Source: Methylomonas subterranea
GTDB lineage: Bacteria > Pseudomonadota > Gammaproteobacteria > Methylococcales > Methylomonadaceae
Assembly: GCF_024505185.1 (NCBI RefSeq)
Contig: NZ_JANIBJ010000008.1
Span: 59,554-123,553 of the forward strand
Length of the DNA stretch: 64,000 bases
Direction of reading: 5' to 3'
Both the position numbers and the translations under genes were made by a program. Of the stretch, positions 9,886 to 19,217 are shown in pieces; position 1 is the stretch's first letter; the number at the start of each line of letters is the position of its first letter. Under the pieces are notes generated by a model. It saw only the letters and a program-made list of their open reading frames with translations, had not been told where the DNA came from and did no database searches.

Positions 9886-10243
9886 TATGGGCTCCGGGTA
9901 AGTTCATCGAATCGATATTATATCGAGTCGAAATTATAAGGCCGAATTTCTCGCTCCCGCAAGCATTAATTTTTGCCGATAAATTGTTTGGCGGGTTTTC
10001 CAAGTTTTCATTGCCTGTCAAATTCAACGCGGGGCTAATGGCTCCGATTCGTTCAGCGCTACGCTTACTTGAAAACCAAGCAACTAAACCGCGGACATCA
10101 CGGCGACGGCGTGGACCCGGTGGGAGATAAACCGGCTGAAGGCGCTGGTCGATCCGAGTACGGGCGAGGATGGATTAACGCTGAATCGAAATGGTCGGGT
10201 AAAGAAAATGCAGCGGCTATTGGCGAATTGAAAGAGTGGTCGC
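9886..10243. other. Intergenic region upstream of SulP locus 1
   Basis: A 358-base stretch between the small membrane protein gene and fetB. It carries the palindrome at 9907-9931 and an AT-rich tract around 9915-9940. An open frame from 10069 on the plus strand lacks a ribosome site and runs into fetB antisense, so I do not call it. No RNA gene was recognised. Confidence 0.5.
9907..9931. promoter_or_regulatory. Near-perfect palindrome, candidate operator
   Basis: Two 11-base arms, TCGAATCGATA and TATCGAGTCGA, are separated by three bases and pair with one central mismatch. Each arm contains TCGANTCGA. The element is 22 bases upstream of the start codon at 9885, so on the minus strand it overlaps the expected promoter or leader of the small protein/SulP unit. 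A closely similar 14-mer occurs upstream of the carbonic anhydrase/SulP unit at 57469-57482. The regulator is unknown. Confidence 0.5.
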
Positions 10244-11041
10244 TCAGTGCTTGGAGTCGGCAAACAAGCGCTCGTTTAACATGTCGTAGTCGTTAAAGGC
10301 GATAGGCAGGCTTAATTTCAGATTGATGACGGTGGCCAGGGTGGTACTGGTAAAAATGCAGATCATGATGGCGATTTGGTATTTCACCGCTATCCAGGGA
10401 TCGCTGCCGCCCAGGATTTGCCCCGTCATCATGCCGGGCAGGGACACCAAGCCCATGGTGGCCATATTGGCGATGCTTGGATTGATGGCGGACTTGACGG
10501 CTTGGCGGAAGTAGGGCAGCAAGGCTTCCCAGCGGCTGGCTCCCAGCATTAAATAGGTGGTGTATTCGGTTTGGTTCTTGCCGACCGCCGCGTAAAAGCG
10601 TTCCAGGGCGATGACATTGCCTTGCATGCAATTGCCCAAAATCATGCCGGCCAACGGTACCAGATAGCGGGCATCGTAAAAATGCGCCGGCTGGATGACC
10701 AATACCACCAGATAGGCGCTGGACAACAGTATGCTGACGGCAACGGCGCTAAAACAGGACAGGGCAAAATAGCGCGGTTTCAGGCCGGCCCGGCGCAAAA
10801 TGCTGAAATCCGCCACGATCAGCATGATCAATATCCAGGCGGCGTTCAGCCAGGGGTTGTTGAGGGCGAACAGGGTTTTCAGATATACGCCCACCAGACC
10901 CAGTTGCAGTGTCATGCGCGCGATGCCGATGCCGATATCGCGGCTCAATCCGGCGCCGATCGCCCACAGCAAAGACCATGGCAACAGGCACAAGCCGTAC
11001 AGCATGATCATGCGCGATAGTGATATATCCAGGGTTTCCAT
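10244..11041 (-). CDS. fetB: ABC transporter permease, FetB/UPF0014 family
   Basis: Integral membrane subunit of the FetAB-type exporter, which in E. coli helps iron homeostasis and oxidative-stress resistance. The 265-residue protein has about seven hydrophobic segments and the family core motifs GMILGNCMQG, ALERFYAAVG, LMLGASRWEAL and MTGQILGGSDPW. The ATG lies one base after the fetA stop, and the fetA end GAGGTGA doubles as its ribosome site, so translation is coupled. Substrate iron is taken from the family; nothing in the window tests it. Confidence 0.88.
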   Translation of the reverse strand: METLDISLSRMIMLYGLCLLPWSLLWAIGAGLSRDIGIGIARMTLQLGLVGVYLKTLFALNNPWLNAAWILIMLIVADFSILRRAGLKPRYFALSCFSAVAVSILLSSAYLVVLVIQPAHFYDARYLVPLAGMILGNCMQGNVIALERFYAAVGKNQTEYTTYLMLGASRWEALLPYFRQAVKSAINPSIANMATMGLVSLPGMMTGQILGGSDPWIAVKYQIAIMICIFTSTTLATVINLKLSLPIAFNDYDMLNERLFADSKH

Positions 11042-11042
11042 G

Positions 11043-11714
11043 TCACCTCGTTCGGGTCATCTGCCCGGCATGCATTTCAAACACGGTCTGGCTGCGTTCC
11101 AGCCAATCCGGGTCATGGGCCACGGCCAGCAGGGTCAATTGCGGATCGGCAAACACCTCGAATACCGCTTGTTTGCTTTCCGCGTCCAGGGCGCTGGTGA
11201 CTTCGTCCAGCAAATAAACGGTCTTCTGCAATAACAGGCCGCGGGCCAGGGCCAGCCGTTGTTTTTCACCGCCGGAGATGCCGGCGCAGTCCCGGCTTAA
11301 TAGCCCGACCGGCAAGCGCAGGCGCTGCAACACATCCTTCAGCCGGCTGTCCGGGGGACTCAGGTGGCGATGGGCCTTGAATTGAAACGGTAGCAGTAGG
11401 GCATTGCGAACCGTGTCGGCGCCCAATACCGGTTCCTGGCCGATATAGGCGATACAACGGCGGATGTTTTGCACGGTTATTGGGTTTAACGGTTGGCCGT
11501 TGAAATAAACTACGCCGGCCGTTGGGCTGCGCATGCCCAGCAGGGTTTTCAGAACGGTGCTTTTGCCGGAACCGGATTTTCCGCCCAGCAGGGCTTTTTC
11601 GCCCGCCCGCAGGCTGAAACTGACTCGGGACAGCAGGTTTTTGCCGTCAACGCCGACGCTGACTTCATCGAAGCGGATGACGGCGGGCATGATGGCAACG
11701 GCGTTTTCCGCCAC
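11043..11714 (-). CDS. fetA: ABC transporter ATP-binding protein, FetA-like
   Basis: Cytoplasmic ATPase partner of FetB. Walker A GGKSGSGKST (about residues 44-53), Q-loop YIGQEP, signature ISGGEKQRLALARGLL, Walker B VYLLDEVTSALD and switch His in AVAHD are all intact. The longest start is a GTG at 11714. An ATG at 11690 (MPAVIRFDEV) is an alternative and would leave a more typical N-terminus, but neither has a strong ribosome site. It lies 12 bases (or 36) after ppgK on the same strand and is coupled to fetB, giving a ppgK-fetA-fetB unit. Confidence 0.88.
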   Translation of the reverse strand: MAENAVAIMPAVIRFDEVSVGVDGKNLLSRVSFSLRAGEKALLGGKSGSGKSTVLKTLLGMRSPTAGVVYFNGQPLNPITVQNIRRCIAYIGQEPVLGADTVRNALLLPFQFKAHRHLSPPDSRLKDVLQRLRLPVGLLSRDCAGISGGEKQRLALARGLLLQKTVYLLDEVTSALDAESKQAVFEVFADPQLTLLAVAHDPDWLERSQTVFEMHAGQMTRTR

Positions 11715-11726
11715 GGGCGTAGTGGC

Positions 11727-12467
11727 TTAAAGTTTGGATTTGGCAAACAAGGCGGCGCCGACAATGCCGGCCTGATTCAAGAAGGCAGCCGGTTTTACCG
11801 GCGCCACCACTTTCAATTGTTCCTTGAACTTGTCGAACTTCTTGCTGGCGCCGCCGCCCAGAATGATCAAGTCGGGCCAGAACAGATTTTCCATCAGCGT
11901 CAGGTAGGCGTTGAAGCGGTTGCCCCAGGCTTTCCAGCCCAGATCTTCGATTTTGCGCACGGCGTCCGAGGCGTAACGTTCGGCTTCCAGCCCGTTGTCC
12001 AGATACAGGTGGCCCAGTTCGGTATTGGGGATTAAATGCCCATCGGTAAAAAGAGCCGTGCCCAGGCCGGTGCCTATGGTCACCAACAGCACGACGCCGG
12101 CTTGCTTGGCGCCTTCTCCGAATTGCATTTCCGCCATGCCGGCGGCATCGGCGTCGTTGACGTTGTAACAGGGACAGTTGGTGGCTTCGGAAAACAGCGC
12201 GTCGATATCGGTGCCGATAAAGCCCTTGGAAATATTCGCCGCCGTTCTGGCCACGCCGTGCTGGATGGCGGCCGGAAAGCCGCAGCCGACCGGTCCCGTC
12301 CAGTTGAAGTGTAAAACCAGTTGCGCCAACACCGCCGCCACGGCTTCCGGGGTGGCCGGCTGCGGCGTGTCGATCCGGTGGCGTTCCGTCAACAATTCTC
12401 CGCTAACCGTATCGACCACGGCGCCTTTAATGCCTGAACCGCCGATATCCACTCCGAGAATATGCAT
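11727..12467 (-). CDS. ppgK: Polyphosphate glucokinase (ROK family)
   Basis: Phosphorylates glucose to glucose-6-phosphate with polyphosphate (and often ATP) as donor. The 246-residue protein starts [19 protein letters not shown], the ROK phosphate-binding loop. It contains [11 protein letters not shown], the [14 protein letters not shown] loop and [10 protein letters not shown], and ends in [18 protein letters not shown] is 8 bases before the ATG at 12467, which is why I preferred it to upstream alternatives. Length and motifs fit PpgK rather than the longer ROK repressors. It is divergent from the sensor kinase gene. Confidence 0.88.
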   Translation of the reverse strand: MHILGVDIGGSGIKGAVVDTVSGELLTERHRIDTPQPATPEAVAAVLAQLVLHFNWTGPVGCGFPAAIQHGVARTAANISKGFIGTDIDALFSEATNCPCYNVNDADAAGMAEMQFGEGAKQAGVVLLVTIGTGLGTALFTDGHLIPNTELGHLYLDNGLEAERYASDAVRKIEDLGWKAWGNRFNAYLTLMENLFWPDLIILGGGASKKFDKFKEQLKVVAPVKPAAFLNQAGIVGAALFAKSKL

Positions 12468-12590
12468 AAAATATCCTGATTCATTAATTTGATGCCGCAT
12501 TTTAGGCCAACTTCGGCTTGGCCGGCACATATTTCATGGTTTTTGCACATTTGCGGGCCATAATGACGGACAACATCATCGGACAATGCC

Positions 12591-14036
12591 GTGCGCCAAT
12601 CCATTCGTATCAAACTGTTTCTGACTTTTTTGCTGACCACCCTGCTGGTGGTGGCCGGCATGTATTTGTTCATGCGTTGGTCCCTGGACAGAGGCTTTCA
12701 TGAACTGGTTGAGGCGCGCCAGCATGAACGGGTGGAAAATCTGCTGGAGACTTTGAGCGACTATTATGCCGAAACAGGCAGTTGGGCCCCGTTGGCGGCC
12801 AATAAACGCCAATGGATACGCTTGTTGCTGCAATCGAATAACCGACATCACCGTTATCCGCCGCCCTGGATTGCCAAGGTGTCGGCGGAACCGGGCAATC
12901 TTTGGCCACCGGAAACCGAGGACGCCGACGGCCGCATGCGGCGTTTGATTCCGCTGGAATTGCGGGTGATGCTGTTGAATGCCGATCGCTCGCTGTTATA
13001 TGGACGGCAGGAAAAACTGGCCGAGTTGTCGCTACGGCCGATAGAGTACGCCGGCCAAATAGTGGGTTACCTGGGTCTGTTGCCGGGCCGGGGAGATAAT
13101 CAGATCGGCGATTTGCGCTTCATGGAACGGCAAACCCAGGCCTTCGCCTGGATTGCGTTATTGATGGTTGTCCTGTCGGCCTTGCTGGCGACGCTGCTGG
13201 CCTACCTGTTGGGCCGGCCCATCAAGCGGATTGCCGGGGCCGCGCAGCAGTTGGGCAAGGGCACTTACGCCATTCGCCTGCCGGTCGAGTCCGGTGACGA
13301 ATTGGGGCAACTGGCGCGGGATTTCAACGAAATGGCGGCGGCGCTGGAGCAGTCGGAACAGGCCCGGCGGCGTTGGGTGGCCGATATTTCCCACGAATTA
13401 CGCACGCCCCTGGCGGTTTTGCGGGGCGAGTTGGAGGCCCTGCAGGACGGCATTCGGCCCATGAGCGCCGAAGCGGTCGATTCCCTGCTGGCCGACGTGA
13501 TGAGGCTAAACCGTTTGACGGAAGATTTATATCAATTGGCCTTGTCCGATCAGGGCGCGCTGAGTTATCGCAAAACCATAATCGATCCGCGACAGATTTT
13601 GCGGGCCGATTTGGCCGCGCTGGCGGCGGAGTTTGACGCCAAACGGTTGCGGGTCGAACTGATAGAGCGCTGCCAAACCCTACCCGGTTTGTATGCCGAC
13701 GCTGATCGCCTGTCGCAATTGTTCCGCAATTTACTGAAAAACAGCCTCAGTTACACCGACAGCGGAGGACGGATAGTCGTTAGCGTCTCCAGCGACGCGG
13801 CCACATTGCATATCGAGATCGCCGATAGCTCGCCCGGCGTGGCGGCGGCTGAACTGGATAAACTGTTCGAACGTTTTTACCGGGTCGAAAGTTCTCGCAA
13901 CCGTAATCACGGCGGGGCCGGCTTGGGTCTGGCGATTTGCGGCAATATTGTGGCGGCGCATAACGGCCGCATCCGGGCGCAAGCCTCGGAATTGGGCGGA
14001 CTGGCGATTGTGATTGAATTTCCGCTGGCAAAATGA
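12591..14036 (+). CDS. Sensor histidine kinase, BaeS-like
   Basis: Inner-membrane sensor of a two-component system. The 481-residue protein has TM1 at about residues 9-27, a periplasmic loop to about 185, and TM2 at about 186-206. A HAMP domain follows ([17 protein letters not shown]). HisKA carries the phospho-acceptor His268 in ISHELRTPL, and the HATPase domain has an N box ([13 protein letters not shown]), DSSPGV and GGAGLGLAI. The GTG start at 12591 gives a typical charged N-terminus before TM1. The stop overlaps the regulator gene as ATGA. The Spy-like gene downstream supports a BaeS-type envelope-stress role. Confidence 0.9.
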   Translation: MRQSIRIKLFLTFLLTTLLVVAGMYLFMRWSLDRGFHELVEARQHERVENLLETLSDYYAETGSWAPLAANKRQWIRLLLQSNNRHHRYPPPWIAKVSAEPGNLWPPETEDADGRMRRLIPLELRVMLLNADRSLLYGRQEKLAELSLRPIEYAGQIVGYLGLLPGRGDNQIGDLRFMERQTQAFAWIALLMVVLSALLATLLAYLLGRPIKRIAGAAQQLGKGTYAIRLPVESGDELGQLARDFNEMAAALEQSEQARRRWVADISHELRTPLAVLRGELEALQDGIRPMSAEAVDSLLADVMRLNRLTEDLYQLALSDQGALSYRKTIIDPRQILRADLAALAAEFDAKRLRVELIERCQTLPGLYADADRLSQLFRNLLKNSLSYTDSGGRIVVSVSSDAATLHIEIADSSPGVAAAELDKLFERFYRVESSRNRNHGGAGLGLAICGNIVAAHNGRIRAQASELGGLAIVIEFPLAK

Positions 14037-14734
14037 TGAGTCGCATGCAGCGCATTCTGATTGTCGAAGACGAACAAAAATTGGCTGCGCTGGCGGCCGA
14101 TTATCTGCGGAATGCCGGTTTTGCCGCCGACATCGTCAGCCATGGCGATGCGGTATTGCCGTCGCTCAAGCAGCAGCGTCCCGATCTGATTTTGCTGGAT
14201 CTCATGTTGCCCGGCCGCGACGGCTTGTCGATCTGCCGGGAAGTTCGCGGTTTCAGCCAGGTCCCCATCATTATGGTTACCGCGCGGGTCGAGGAAATCG
14301 ACCGCTTGCTGGGGCTGGAAATGGGTGCCGACGATTATATCTGCAAGCCCTATAGCCCCAGGGAAATGGTGGCGCGCGTCAAGGCGGTGCTACGCCGCCT
14401 GCAACCGCAAGCCGATCAATCCCATGCCGACGACGGCTTGATCTTGGATGCCAACAGCTTCAGAGTTGGCGCCGAGGGGCGGGAAATCGAACTGACGGCG
14501 GTGGAGTTTCAGTTATTGCAGACCTTGTGCCGTCAGCCCGGGCATATATTTTCCCGTTCCCGTTTGATGGATCTGGCGTACCCGGATCAGCGCATCGTGT
14601 CCGATCGCACCATAGATAGTCACATCAAAAAGCTCCGCAAAAAATTGGCCGAACTGCTGCCCGACCAGGAACTGATTCATTCGGTGTACGGTGCCGGTTA
14701 TCGTTACGACAGGCAGCCGGCCGGCCACGACTGA
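14033..14734 (+). CDS. OmpR-family response regulator, BaeR-like
   Basis: DNA-binding partner of the kinase. The 233-residue protein has a receiver domain ([18 protein letters not shown], phospho-acceptor Asp56 in LLDLMLPG, switch Thr in MVTAR, Lys in CKPYSPRE). An OmpR-type winged helix follows ([43 protein letters not shown]). The ATG at 14033 overlaps the kinase stop as ATGA, so translation is coupled; later ATGs at 14036 and 14045 are possible. It probably controls the Spy-like gene 112 bases downstream, as BaeR controls spy in E. coli. Confidence 0.9.
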   Translation: MMSRMQRILIVEDEQKLAALAADYLRNAGFAADIVSHGDAVLPSLKQQRPDLILLDLMLPGRDGLSICREVRGFSQVPIIMVTARVEEIDRLLGLEMGADDYICKPYSPREMVARVKAVLRRLQPQADQSHADDGLILDANSFRVGAEGREIELTAVEFQLLQTLCRQPGHIFSRSRLMDLAYPDQRIVSDRTIDSHIKKLRKKLAELLPDQELIHSVYGAGYRYDRQPAGHD

Positions 14735-14846
14735 TTTGCACAATCTTTCCTCATTTACTCCCTATTGTTTGCGATTTTCATCGATAAAGTAGAACCCGAA
14801 AACGGAGAAAAGCCGTTTCAATCCCCTTACTCATCGGAGAAATATC

Positions 14847-15185
14847 ATGAACAAAAAAATCCTAATCATTGCACTGGCCTTGGCACTTCCTTTAACCGTC
14901 GGCGCCTTCCCCGGCGGACACGACGGCGATTTCAAGGGTCATAAGGGCGACAGAATCGAACATCTGGCCCAAAAACTGGATTTAAGCGCCGAGCAAAAAC
15001 AGCAGTTGCAACAGGTTTTTGAAGAGCAACACGCCAAGCGCGAAGCGTTGCGCCAGGAAACAGACCAACGTTTGCAAACCGTGCTGACTCCGGAGCAAAT
15101 GGCCAAGTTCGAGGACATGAAAAAAGAGCGCCACGAAAAATGGCAAAAACGCCATCATGAAAGAAAAGATCAAGCGGCCAAATAA
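14847..15185 (+). CDS. Periplasmic Spy/CpxP-like chaperone
   Basis: A 112-residue secreted protein with signal peptide MNKKILIIALALALPLTVGA. The mature part is almost entirely helical and highly charged, with the LTxxQ-type motifs of the Spy/CpxP family: LDLSAEQKQQLQQVFEEQ and VLTPEQMAKFEDMKKER. The C-terminus is Lys/His-rich, and an HDGDFKGHKGD segment near the N-terminus could bind metal. Spy-type proteins are ATP-independent periplasmic chaperones induced by envelope stress. It follows the BaeSR-like pair and is its probable target. AACGGAG and ATCGGAG tracts occur in the leader; the latter is 9 bases before the ATG. Confidence 0.85.
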   Translation: MNKKILIIALALALPLTVGAFPGGHDGDFKGHKGDRIEHLAQKLDLSAEQKQQLQQVFEEQHAKREALRQETDQRLQTVLTPEQMAKFEDMKKERHEKWQKRHHERKDQAAK

Positions 15186-15210
15186 TATGGCGTTTGGCAA
15201 AAGCTAATAA

Positions 15211-15241
15211 AAATTGCGGCGCGTTGGTCGCGCCGCAATTT
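15211..15241. terminator. Perfect 13-bp hairpin, bidirectional-looking terminator
   Basis: AAATTGCGGCGCG (15211-15223) pairs perfectly with CGCGCCGCAATTT (15229-15241) around a TTGGT loop. It follows the Spy-like gene by 25 bases. The T run is short (three bases), so read-through into the next gene is possible. Confidence 0.65.
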
Positions 15242-15270
15242 ACAAGCAACATTCCGTCAAGGAGTCAGTC

Positions 15271-15681
15271 ATGAAAACGTTCAATTTCAAATATATCCTG
15301 CTTGTGGTTTTGTTGGCTTTGATGAGCCGGCAGGGAGCGGTGGCCGGCGATTGGCGCGGCACTCGAGCAGCCGATTATCGCCAACAAGAGCGCCATTACA
15401 ATCATGCACCGGCTGGCGTGTCGCTGCCGCGAGGCTACTCCCGGGTGTATGCCGTCCCGGGCGAATACTATTATGCCGACGGTTTGTTCTATCGGTCTTC
15501 CCGGCATGGTTATGTGGCCGTTGCCGCTCCGTTCGGCGCTTTCGTCAATCAGTTGCCCCGTTTCAAACGCGTGACCTACTGGCAAGGGCGGCCCTACTAC
15601 GTGGCCGGCAATACCTTTTATCGTAGGCATGCCAACGGTTATGTGGTTGTGCCGAGTCCAGGCCGGGAATATCGGCGTTAA
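15271..15681 (+). CDS. Secreted Tyr/Arg-rich protein, DUF6515-like
   Basis: A 136-residue exported protein of unknown function. The start at 15271 has CAAGGAG seven bases ahead and gives a clean signal peptide (MKTFNFKYILLVVLLALMS, cleavage near AVAG). The mature chain is rich in Tyr, Arg and Gly. It holds a duplicated motif, YYYADGLFYR and YYVAGNTFYRR, each followed by GYV and a hydrophobic stretch. That repeat is typical of the DUF6515-type envelope proteins. It lies after the Spy-like gene, across a hairpin, so it may share that regulation. Confidence 0.75.
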   Translation: MKTFNFKYILLVVLLALMSRQGAVAGDWRGTRAADYRQQERHYNHAPAGVSLPRGYSRVYAVPGEYYYADGLFYRSSRHGYVAVAAPFGAFVNQLPRFKRVTYWQGRPYYVAGNTFYRRHANGYVVVPSPGREYRR

Positions 15682-15802
15682 TTGCCGTGGCTGCTTTGTT
15701 ATACTTTCCGCAAATTGGAGAGGGAGGTATCAAAGGTGGTTGCATTAATAGCTAAATCCCCGGCGGACGGTTTTGATCGATTACACGTTGGGTGCTGAAA
15801 GG

Positions 15803-17059
15803 ATGCGGCAACTTTATACATTTATTTTTTACTTGGCTTTGCCCGCCGTTTTGTTGCGACTGTATTGGCGAGGTTTCAAGGCTCCCGAATATCGCCGCCG
15901 TTGGCGCGAGCGTCTGGGGTTTTATGTCGGGCAGGCCCGGCAAAATCCAATCTGGTTTCACTGCGTTTCGGTTGGCGAGGCGGAGGCGGCGTTTCCGCTG
16001 ATACGCCTGCTAAGGGCCGAACATCCCGAACAGCGGTTTTTAGTGACCACCACTACGCCCACCGGTTCCGCCAGAGTGCGGGCCGTGCTGGATGCGCAAG
16101 TGGAGCATGTCTATCTGCCTTACGATCTTCCGCTAGTGGTACAGCGCTTTTTGAGCCATTTTCGGCCGAAAATGGCTGTGTTCTTGGAAAAGGAAGTCTG
16201 GCCGAATTTATTTGCGGCCTGTGCGGAGCAGAAAATCCCCTTGTTTGTAATCAATGCGCGTTTGTCCGCGCGTTCGGCGCAAGCCTATAAAAAAATCCCC
16301 GCCTTAATTCAACCGGCTTTGCAGTGTGTCAGTCTGATCGCCACCCAAGCCGAAGCCGACAGGTTACGGTTTATGGAAATAGGCGCCGACGCGGAACGGG
16401 TGGCGGTGCTAGGCAATGTAAAATTCGACCTGCGCATCGACGACGGCGTAATTGCTGCCGGGCGGGCATTAAAAAGGCAGTTTGCCGGGCGTTTCGTCTG
16501 GATGTTGGCCAGCACGCATCAGGATGAGGAAGCGCAACTGCTGTCATTGTTTGCTGGCTTGAAGCAACGGATTCCGCAACTGTTGTTGATGATAGCGCCC
16601 AGGCATCCGGAGCGCTTTTTGACGGTGCGGAAATTGTGTCTGGAGCAGGGGCTGACGGTAGTCATGCGCAGCGAAAACCTGCCGGTTTCCGAGGCTACCG
16701 ATGTTTACATCGCCGACAGCATGGGCGAATTGAAGCTGCTTTACGCGGCGGTCGACGTGGCTTTCGTCGGCGGCAGTCTGGTGCCGGTGGGCGGACATAA
16801 TGTGCTGGAGCCGGCCTTGATCGGCGTGCCGGTATTGTTCGGGCCGCAAATGTTTAATTTTGCCGAAATCGCCGAACGGATACTGGCCGAACAGGCCGCC
16901 GTGCAATGCGCCACTATGGATGCGGTCATGGCGGCGGTGCTGCAAATTCATGCCGATACCGATTTTAAAGACAAATTGACCGCCAAAGCCAAGGCTTTCG
17001 TCCTGCACAATCAGGGCGCCACCCGCCGCATAGCGGATACGCTGATTCGCGCGCTTTGA
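15803..17059 (+). CDS. waaA: 3-deoxy-D-manno-octulosonic acid (Kdo) transferase
   Basis: Adds Kdo from CMP-Kdo to lipid IVA on the inner face of the inner membrane, an essential lipopolysaccharide step. The 418-residue protein starts MRQLYTFIFYLALPAVLLRL, matching the E. coli membrane anchor. Next come KAPEYRRRWRERLGFY, HCVSVGEAEA, the acceptor-binding KEVWPN motif, and the C-terminal GT-B donor site GGHNVLEPALIGVPVLFGP. I took the ATG at 15803 rather than a TTG ten codons earlier, since it aligns with characterised starts. The ribosome site is weak for both. It stands alone before argG. Confidence 0.93.
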   Translation: MRQLYTFIFYLALPAVLLRLYWRGFKAPEYRRRWRERLGFYVGQARQNPIWFHCVSVGEAEAAFPLIRLLRAEHPEQRFLVTTTTPTGSARVRAVLDAQVEHVYLPYDLPLVVQRFLSHFRPKMAVFLEKEVWPNLFAACAEQKIPLFVINARLSARSAQAYKKIPALIQPALQCVSLIATQAEADRLRFMEIGADAERVAVLGNVKFDLRIDDGVIAAGRALKRQFAGRFVWMLASTHQDEEAQLLSLFAGLKQRIPQLLLMIAPRHPERFLTVRKLCLEQGLTVVMRSENLPVSEATDVYIADSMGELKLLYAAVDVAFVGGSLVPVGGHNVLEPALIGVPVLFGPQMFNFAEIAERILAEQAAVQCATMDAVMAAVLQIHADTDFKDKLTAKAKAFVLHNQGATRRIADTLIRAL

Positions 17060-17102
17060 GTGGCTTCGTTGCGATGCGGGGGAAACGCCGGTCGATTTCG
17101 GC

Positions 17103-17108
17103 TATAAT
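17103..17108 (+). promoter_or_regulatory. Candidate -10 box of argG
   Basis: A perfect TATAAT lies 43 bases before the argG ATG. No good -35 hexamer is found 16-18 bases upstream, so the assignment rests on the -10 and its position only. Confidence 0.35.
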
Positions 17109-17150
17109 CGCGGCATTTTTTATTGTTAAATTTAAGGTGTGAAACGCATT

Positions 17151-18359
17151 ATGTCCGAAGTCAAAAAAGTCGTACTAGCCTATTCCGGCGGTCTGGATAC
17201 CTCGGTAATTCTCAAATGGTTGCAGGATGTCTACCAATGCGAAGTGGTGACGTTTACCGCCGATATCGGCCAGGGCGAGGAACTGGAGCCAGCTCGCGCC
17301 AAAGCCACCGCCGCCGGCATCAAGCAAATCTACATCGACGATCTGCGCGAGGAGTTTGCCCGCGACTTTATCTTCCCGATGTTCCGGGCCAATACCATTT
17401 ACGAGGGCGAGTATCTACTCGGTACTTCGATTGCCCGGCCGCTGATCGCCAAGCGCTTGATCGAAATCGCCAACGAAACCGGCGCCGATGCGATTTCCCA
17501 CGGCGCCACCGGCAAGGGCAACGATCAGGTGCGTTTCGAATTGGGTGCCTACGCCTTGCGCCCGGATATCAAGGTGATTGCACCTTGGCGGGAATGGGAT
17601 TTGAATTCGCGGCAAAAATTGCTGGATTACGCCGAGCGGCACGGCATTTCGGTGGAGATGAAAAAAGGCAAATCTTCGCCTTACTCCATGGATGCTAACT
17701 CGCTGCATATTTCCTATGAGGGCCGCATTCTGGAAAATCCATGGACCGAGCCGGAAGAAGATATGTGGCGTTGGACCGTTTCGCCGGAAAATGGCCCCGA
17801 CCAAGCCACTTACGTCGAATTAAGCTATCAAAACGGCGACATCGTGGCCATTGACGGCGTAACGCATACTCCGCATCAGGTGATGGAAAAGCTGAATAAA
17901 GTTGCCGGCGCCAATGGGGTTGGGCGGCTGGATATCGTGGAAAACCGCTATGTCGGCATGAAATCGCGCGGTTGCTATGAAACCCCGGCCGGTACCGTGA
18001 TGCTGAAAGCGCATCGCGCCATCGAGTCGTTAACGCTGGATCGCGAGGTGGCGCATTTGAAAGACGAGTTGATGCCGCGTTACGCCTCTTTGATTTACAA
18101 CGGTTACTGGTGGAGTCCGGAGCGGGCCATGCTGCAAACCATGATAGACGCCTCGCAGATCCATGTGAACGGCAAGGTGCGGGTAAAACTCTATAAAGGT
18201 AACGTCATCGTGGTTGGTCGTCAGTCCGACAATAGCCTGTTCGATGAAAACATCGCCACATTCGAGGACGATGCCGGCGCCTATAACCAAAAAGACGCTG
18301 AAGGCTTTATCAAGTTGAATGCCTTGAGAATGCGGATTGCCGCCAAAAAAGGCCGCTAA
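17151..18359 (+). CDS. argG: Argininosuccinate synthase
   Basis: Joins citrulline and aspartate with ATP to form argininosuccinate, the penultimate step of arginine synthesis. The 402-residue protein starts [18 protein letters not shown]; the [10 protein letters not shown]-loop is at residues 9-17. It also has [15 protein letters not shown] and [13 protein letters not shown]. Length matches the type I bacterial enzyme. A GTG four codons upstream is in frame, but the ATG fits the family. The pathway is completed in this window by argH (25139) and argA (24976), although the three are not in one operon. Confidence 0.97.
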   Translation: MSEVKKVVLAYSGGLDTSVILKWLQDVYQCEVVTFTADIGQGEELEPARAKATAAGIKQIYIDDLREEFARDFIFPMFRANTIYEGEYLLGTSIARPLIAKRLIEIANETGADAISHGATGKGNDQVRFELGAYALRPDIKVIAPWREWDLNSRQKLLDYAERHGISVEMKKGKSSPYSMDANSLHISYEGRILENPWTEPEEDMWRWTVSPENGPDQATYVELSYQNGDIVAIDGVTHTPHQVMEKLNKVAGANGVGRLDIVENRYVGMKSRGCYETPAGTVMLKAHRAIESLTLDREVAHLKDELMPRYASLIYNGYWWSPERAMLQTMIDASQIHVNGKVRVKLYKGNVIVVGRQSDNSLFDENIATFEDDAGAYNQKDAEGFIKLNALRMRIAAKKGR

Positions 18360-18417
18360 GTTTTTCCCGGCTGCATAAAGCAGGACATTTTCAGCGAAGC
18401 TTGTATAATGGATTATT

Positions 18418-18513
18418 ATGGTCAAGATCGGCTTTAAGATGGGCGAAATCGCTTTTTTGCTGTGTCATGCCGTTTTGGCCGATCGCTTCCTGATTAGCAA
18501 ACTACAACAATAA
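18418..18513 (+). CDS. Possible 31-codon leader peptide ORF
   Basis: A short frame starts MVKIGFKMGEIAFLLCHAVL and its TAA overlaps the ATG of the next gene as TAATG, an arrangement typical of translational coupling. A TATAAT (18404-18409) lies just 8 bases before it, so the transcript would start inside or after this ATG if that is the -10. No ribosome site is visible. It may be chance. Confidence 0.25.
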   Translation: MVKIGFKMGEIAFLLCHAVLADRFLISKLQQ

Positions 18514-19136
18514 TGAGCACTATGCCTGAGATTAATCCGGATGATGCCAACCATGAGTCGCGCGCGCTAGCCATGCTTCAGGCGGTGCAAAGACAGCACG
18601 CCTTGGTTAAAGCCAATCGATTTTTATTGATGCTGGTGTTTGCCTTGATGGTAACGGTTTTTCTGATGGGTTTGGTTGTAATTCCCAGGCAAGATCGCCT
18701 CAACAACTTCACTTCCAATCAGGCCTCGGTGGCAAGCTATGCCGTGCACAATCCGGCTATTTCAGCCGAGATCAACACGCTGAAGGGGCAATTGTTCGGC
18801 TTGGTAAGCGGCTCGATAGAAAGCAAATTGCGGTCGTTGGAAGAGAATATCAAGCGTGGCAGCGTGGCCGATTCGCTGAATACCATTCAGGATTTGAAGA
18901 GCGATGTCAGAGTGTTGAGTGCTTATACCGACGCTCCGCAACTTAGCCCAAGGACCGATGCTGTTAACCAGCAATTGATCAAGGAAATTACCGATTTAAA
19001 GGATCTGGTTTATTTGACCTTTATCTCTTGCGGTTTGATGATTGCGGCTTTGGCCGGAGTTTGGCTGCGGCATCGCTATCGGTTGACGCATCAAAAAAAC
19101 CATACCCTTTATATCGGACGCAGTCGCCAGGACTGA
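18513..19136 (+). CDS. Two-TM membrane protein with coiled periplasmic domain, unknown
   Basis: A 207-residue protein not recognised as a named family. It has an N-terminal cytoplasmic stretch rich in charged residues (1-35), TM1 at about 36-58 (FLLMLVFALMVTVFLMGLVV), and a predicted helical, partly coiled periplasmic region of about 105 residues. That region includes IESKLRSLEENIKRGSVADS and IQDLKSDVRVL. TM2 is at about 166-187 and a basic cytoplasmic tail follows. The topology (in-out-in, helical sensor-like domain) resembles the input half of a chemoreceptor or a scaffold, without any output domain. A strong terminator follows. Confidence 0.7.
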   Translation: MSTMPEINPDDANHESRALAMLQAVQRQHALVKANRFLLMLVFALMVTVFLMGLVVIPRQDRLNNFTSNQASVASYAVHNPAISAEINTLKGQLFGLVSGSIESKLRSLEENIKRGSVADSLNTIQDLKSDVRVLSAYTDAPQLSPRTDAVNQQLIKEITDLKDLVYLTFISCGLMIAALAGVWLRHRYRLTHQKNHTLYIGRSRQD

Positions 19137-19162
19137 TTTAACGATATTTTAAACAGGCGATA

Positions 19163-19198
19163 AAAAAGCCGCCCCACATTGTGAGGCGGCTTTTTTTT
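19163..19198. terminator. Strong bidirectional intrinsic terminator
   Basis: AAAAAAGCCGCC pairs with GGCGGCTTTTTT around a short C-CACATTGTG-A inner stem, giving a GC-rich hairpin flanked by A and T runs. It separates the convergent membrane-protein gene (+) and cytochrome gene (-) and can act on both. Confidence 0.9.
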
Positions 19199-19217
19199 AG
19201 CTCTAAAGCTTTTGGAC

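Noticed and set aside
10069..10296. 75-codon plus-strand frame before fetB
   Set aside because: No ribosome site, no domain, low complexity, and it runs into fetB antisense.
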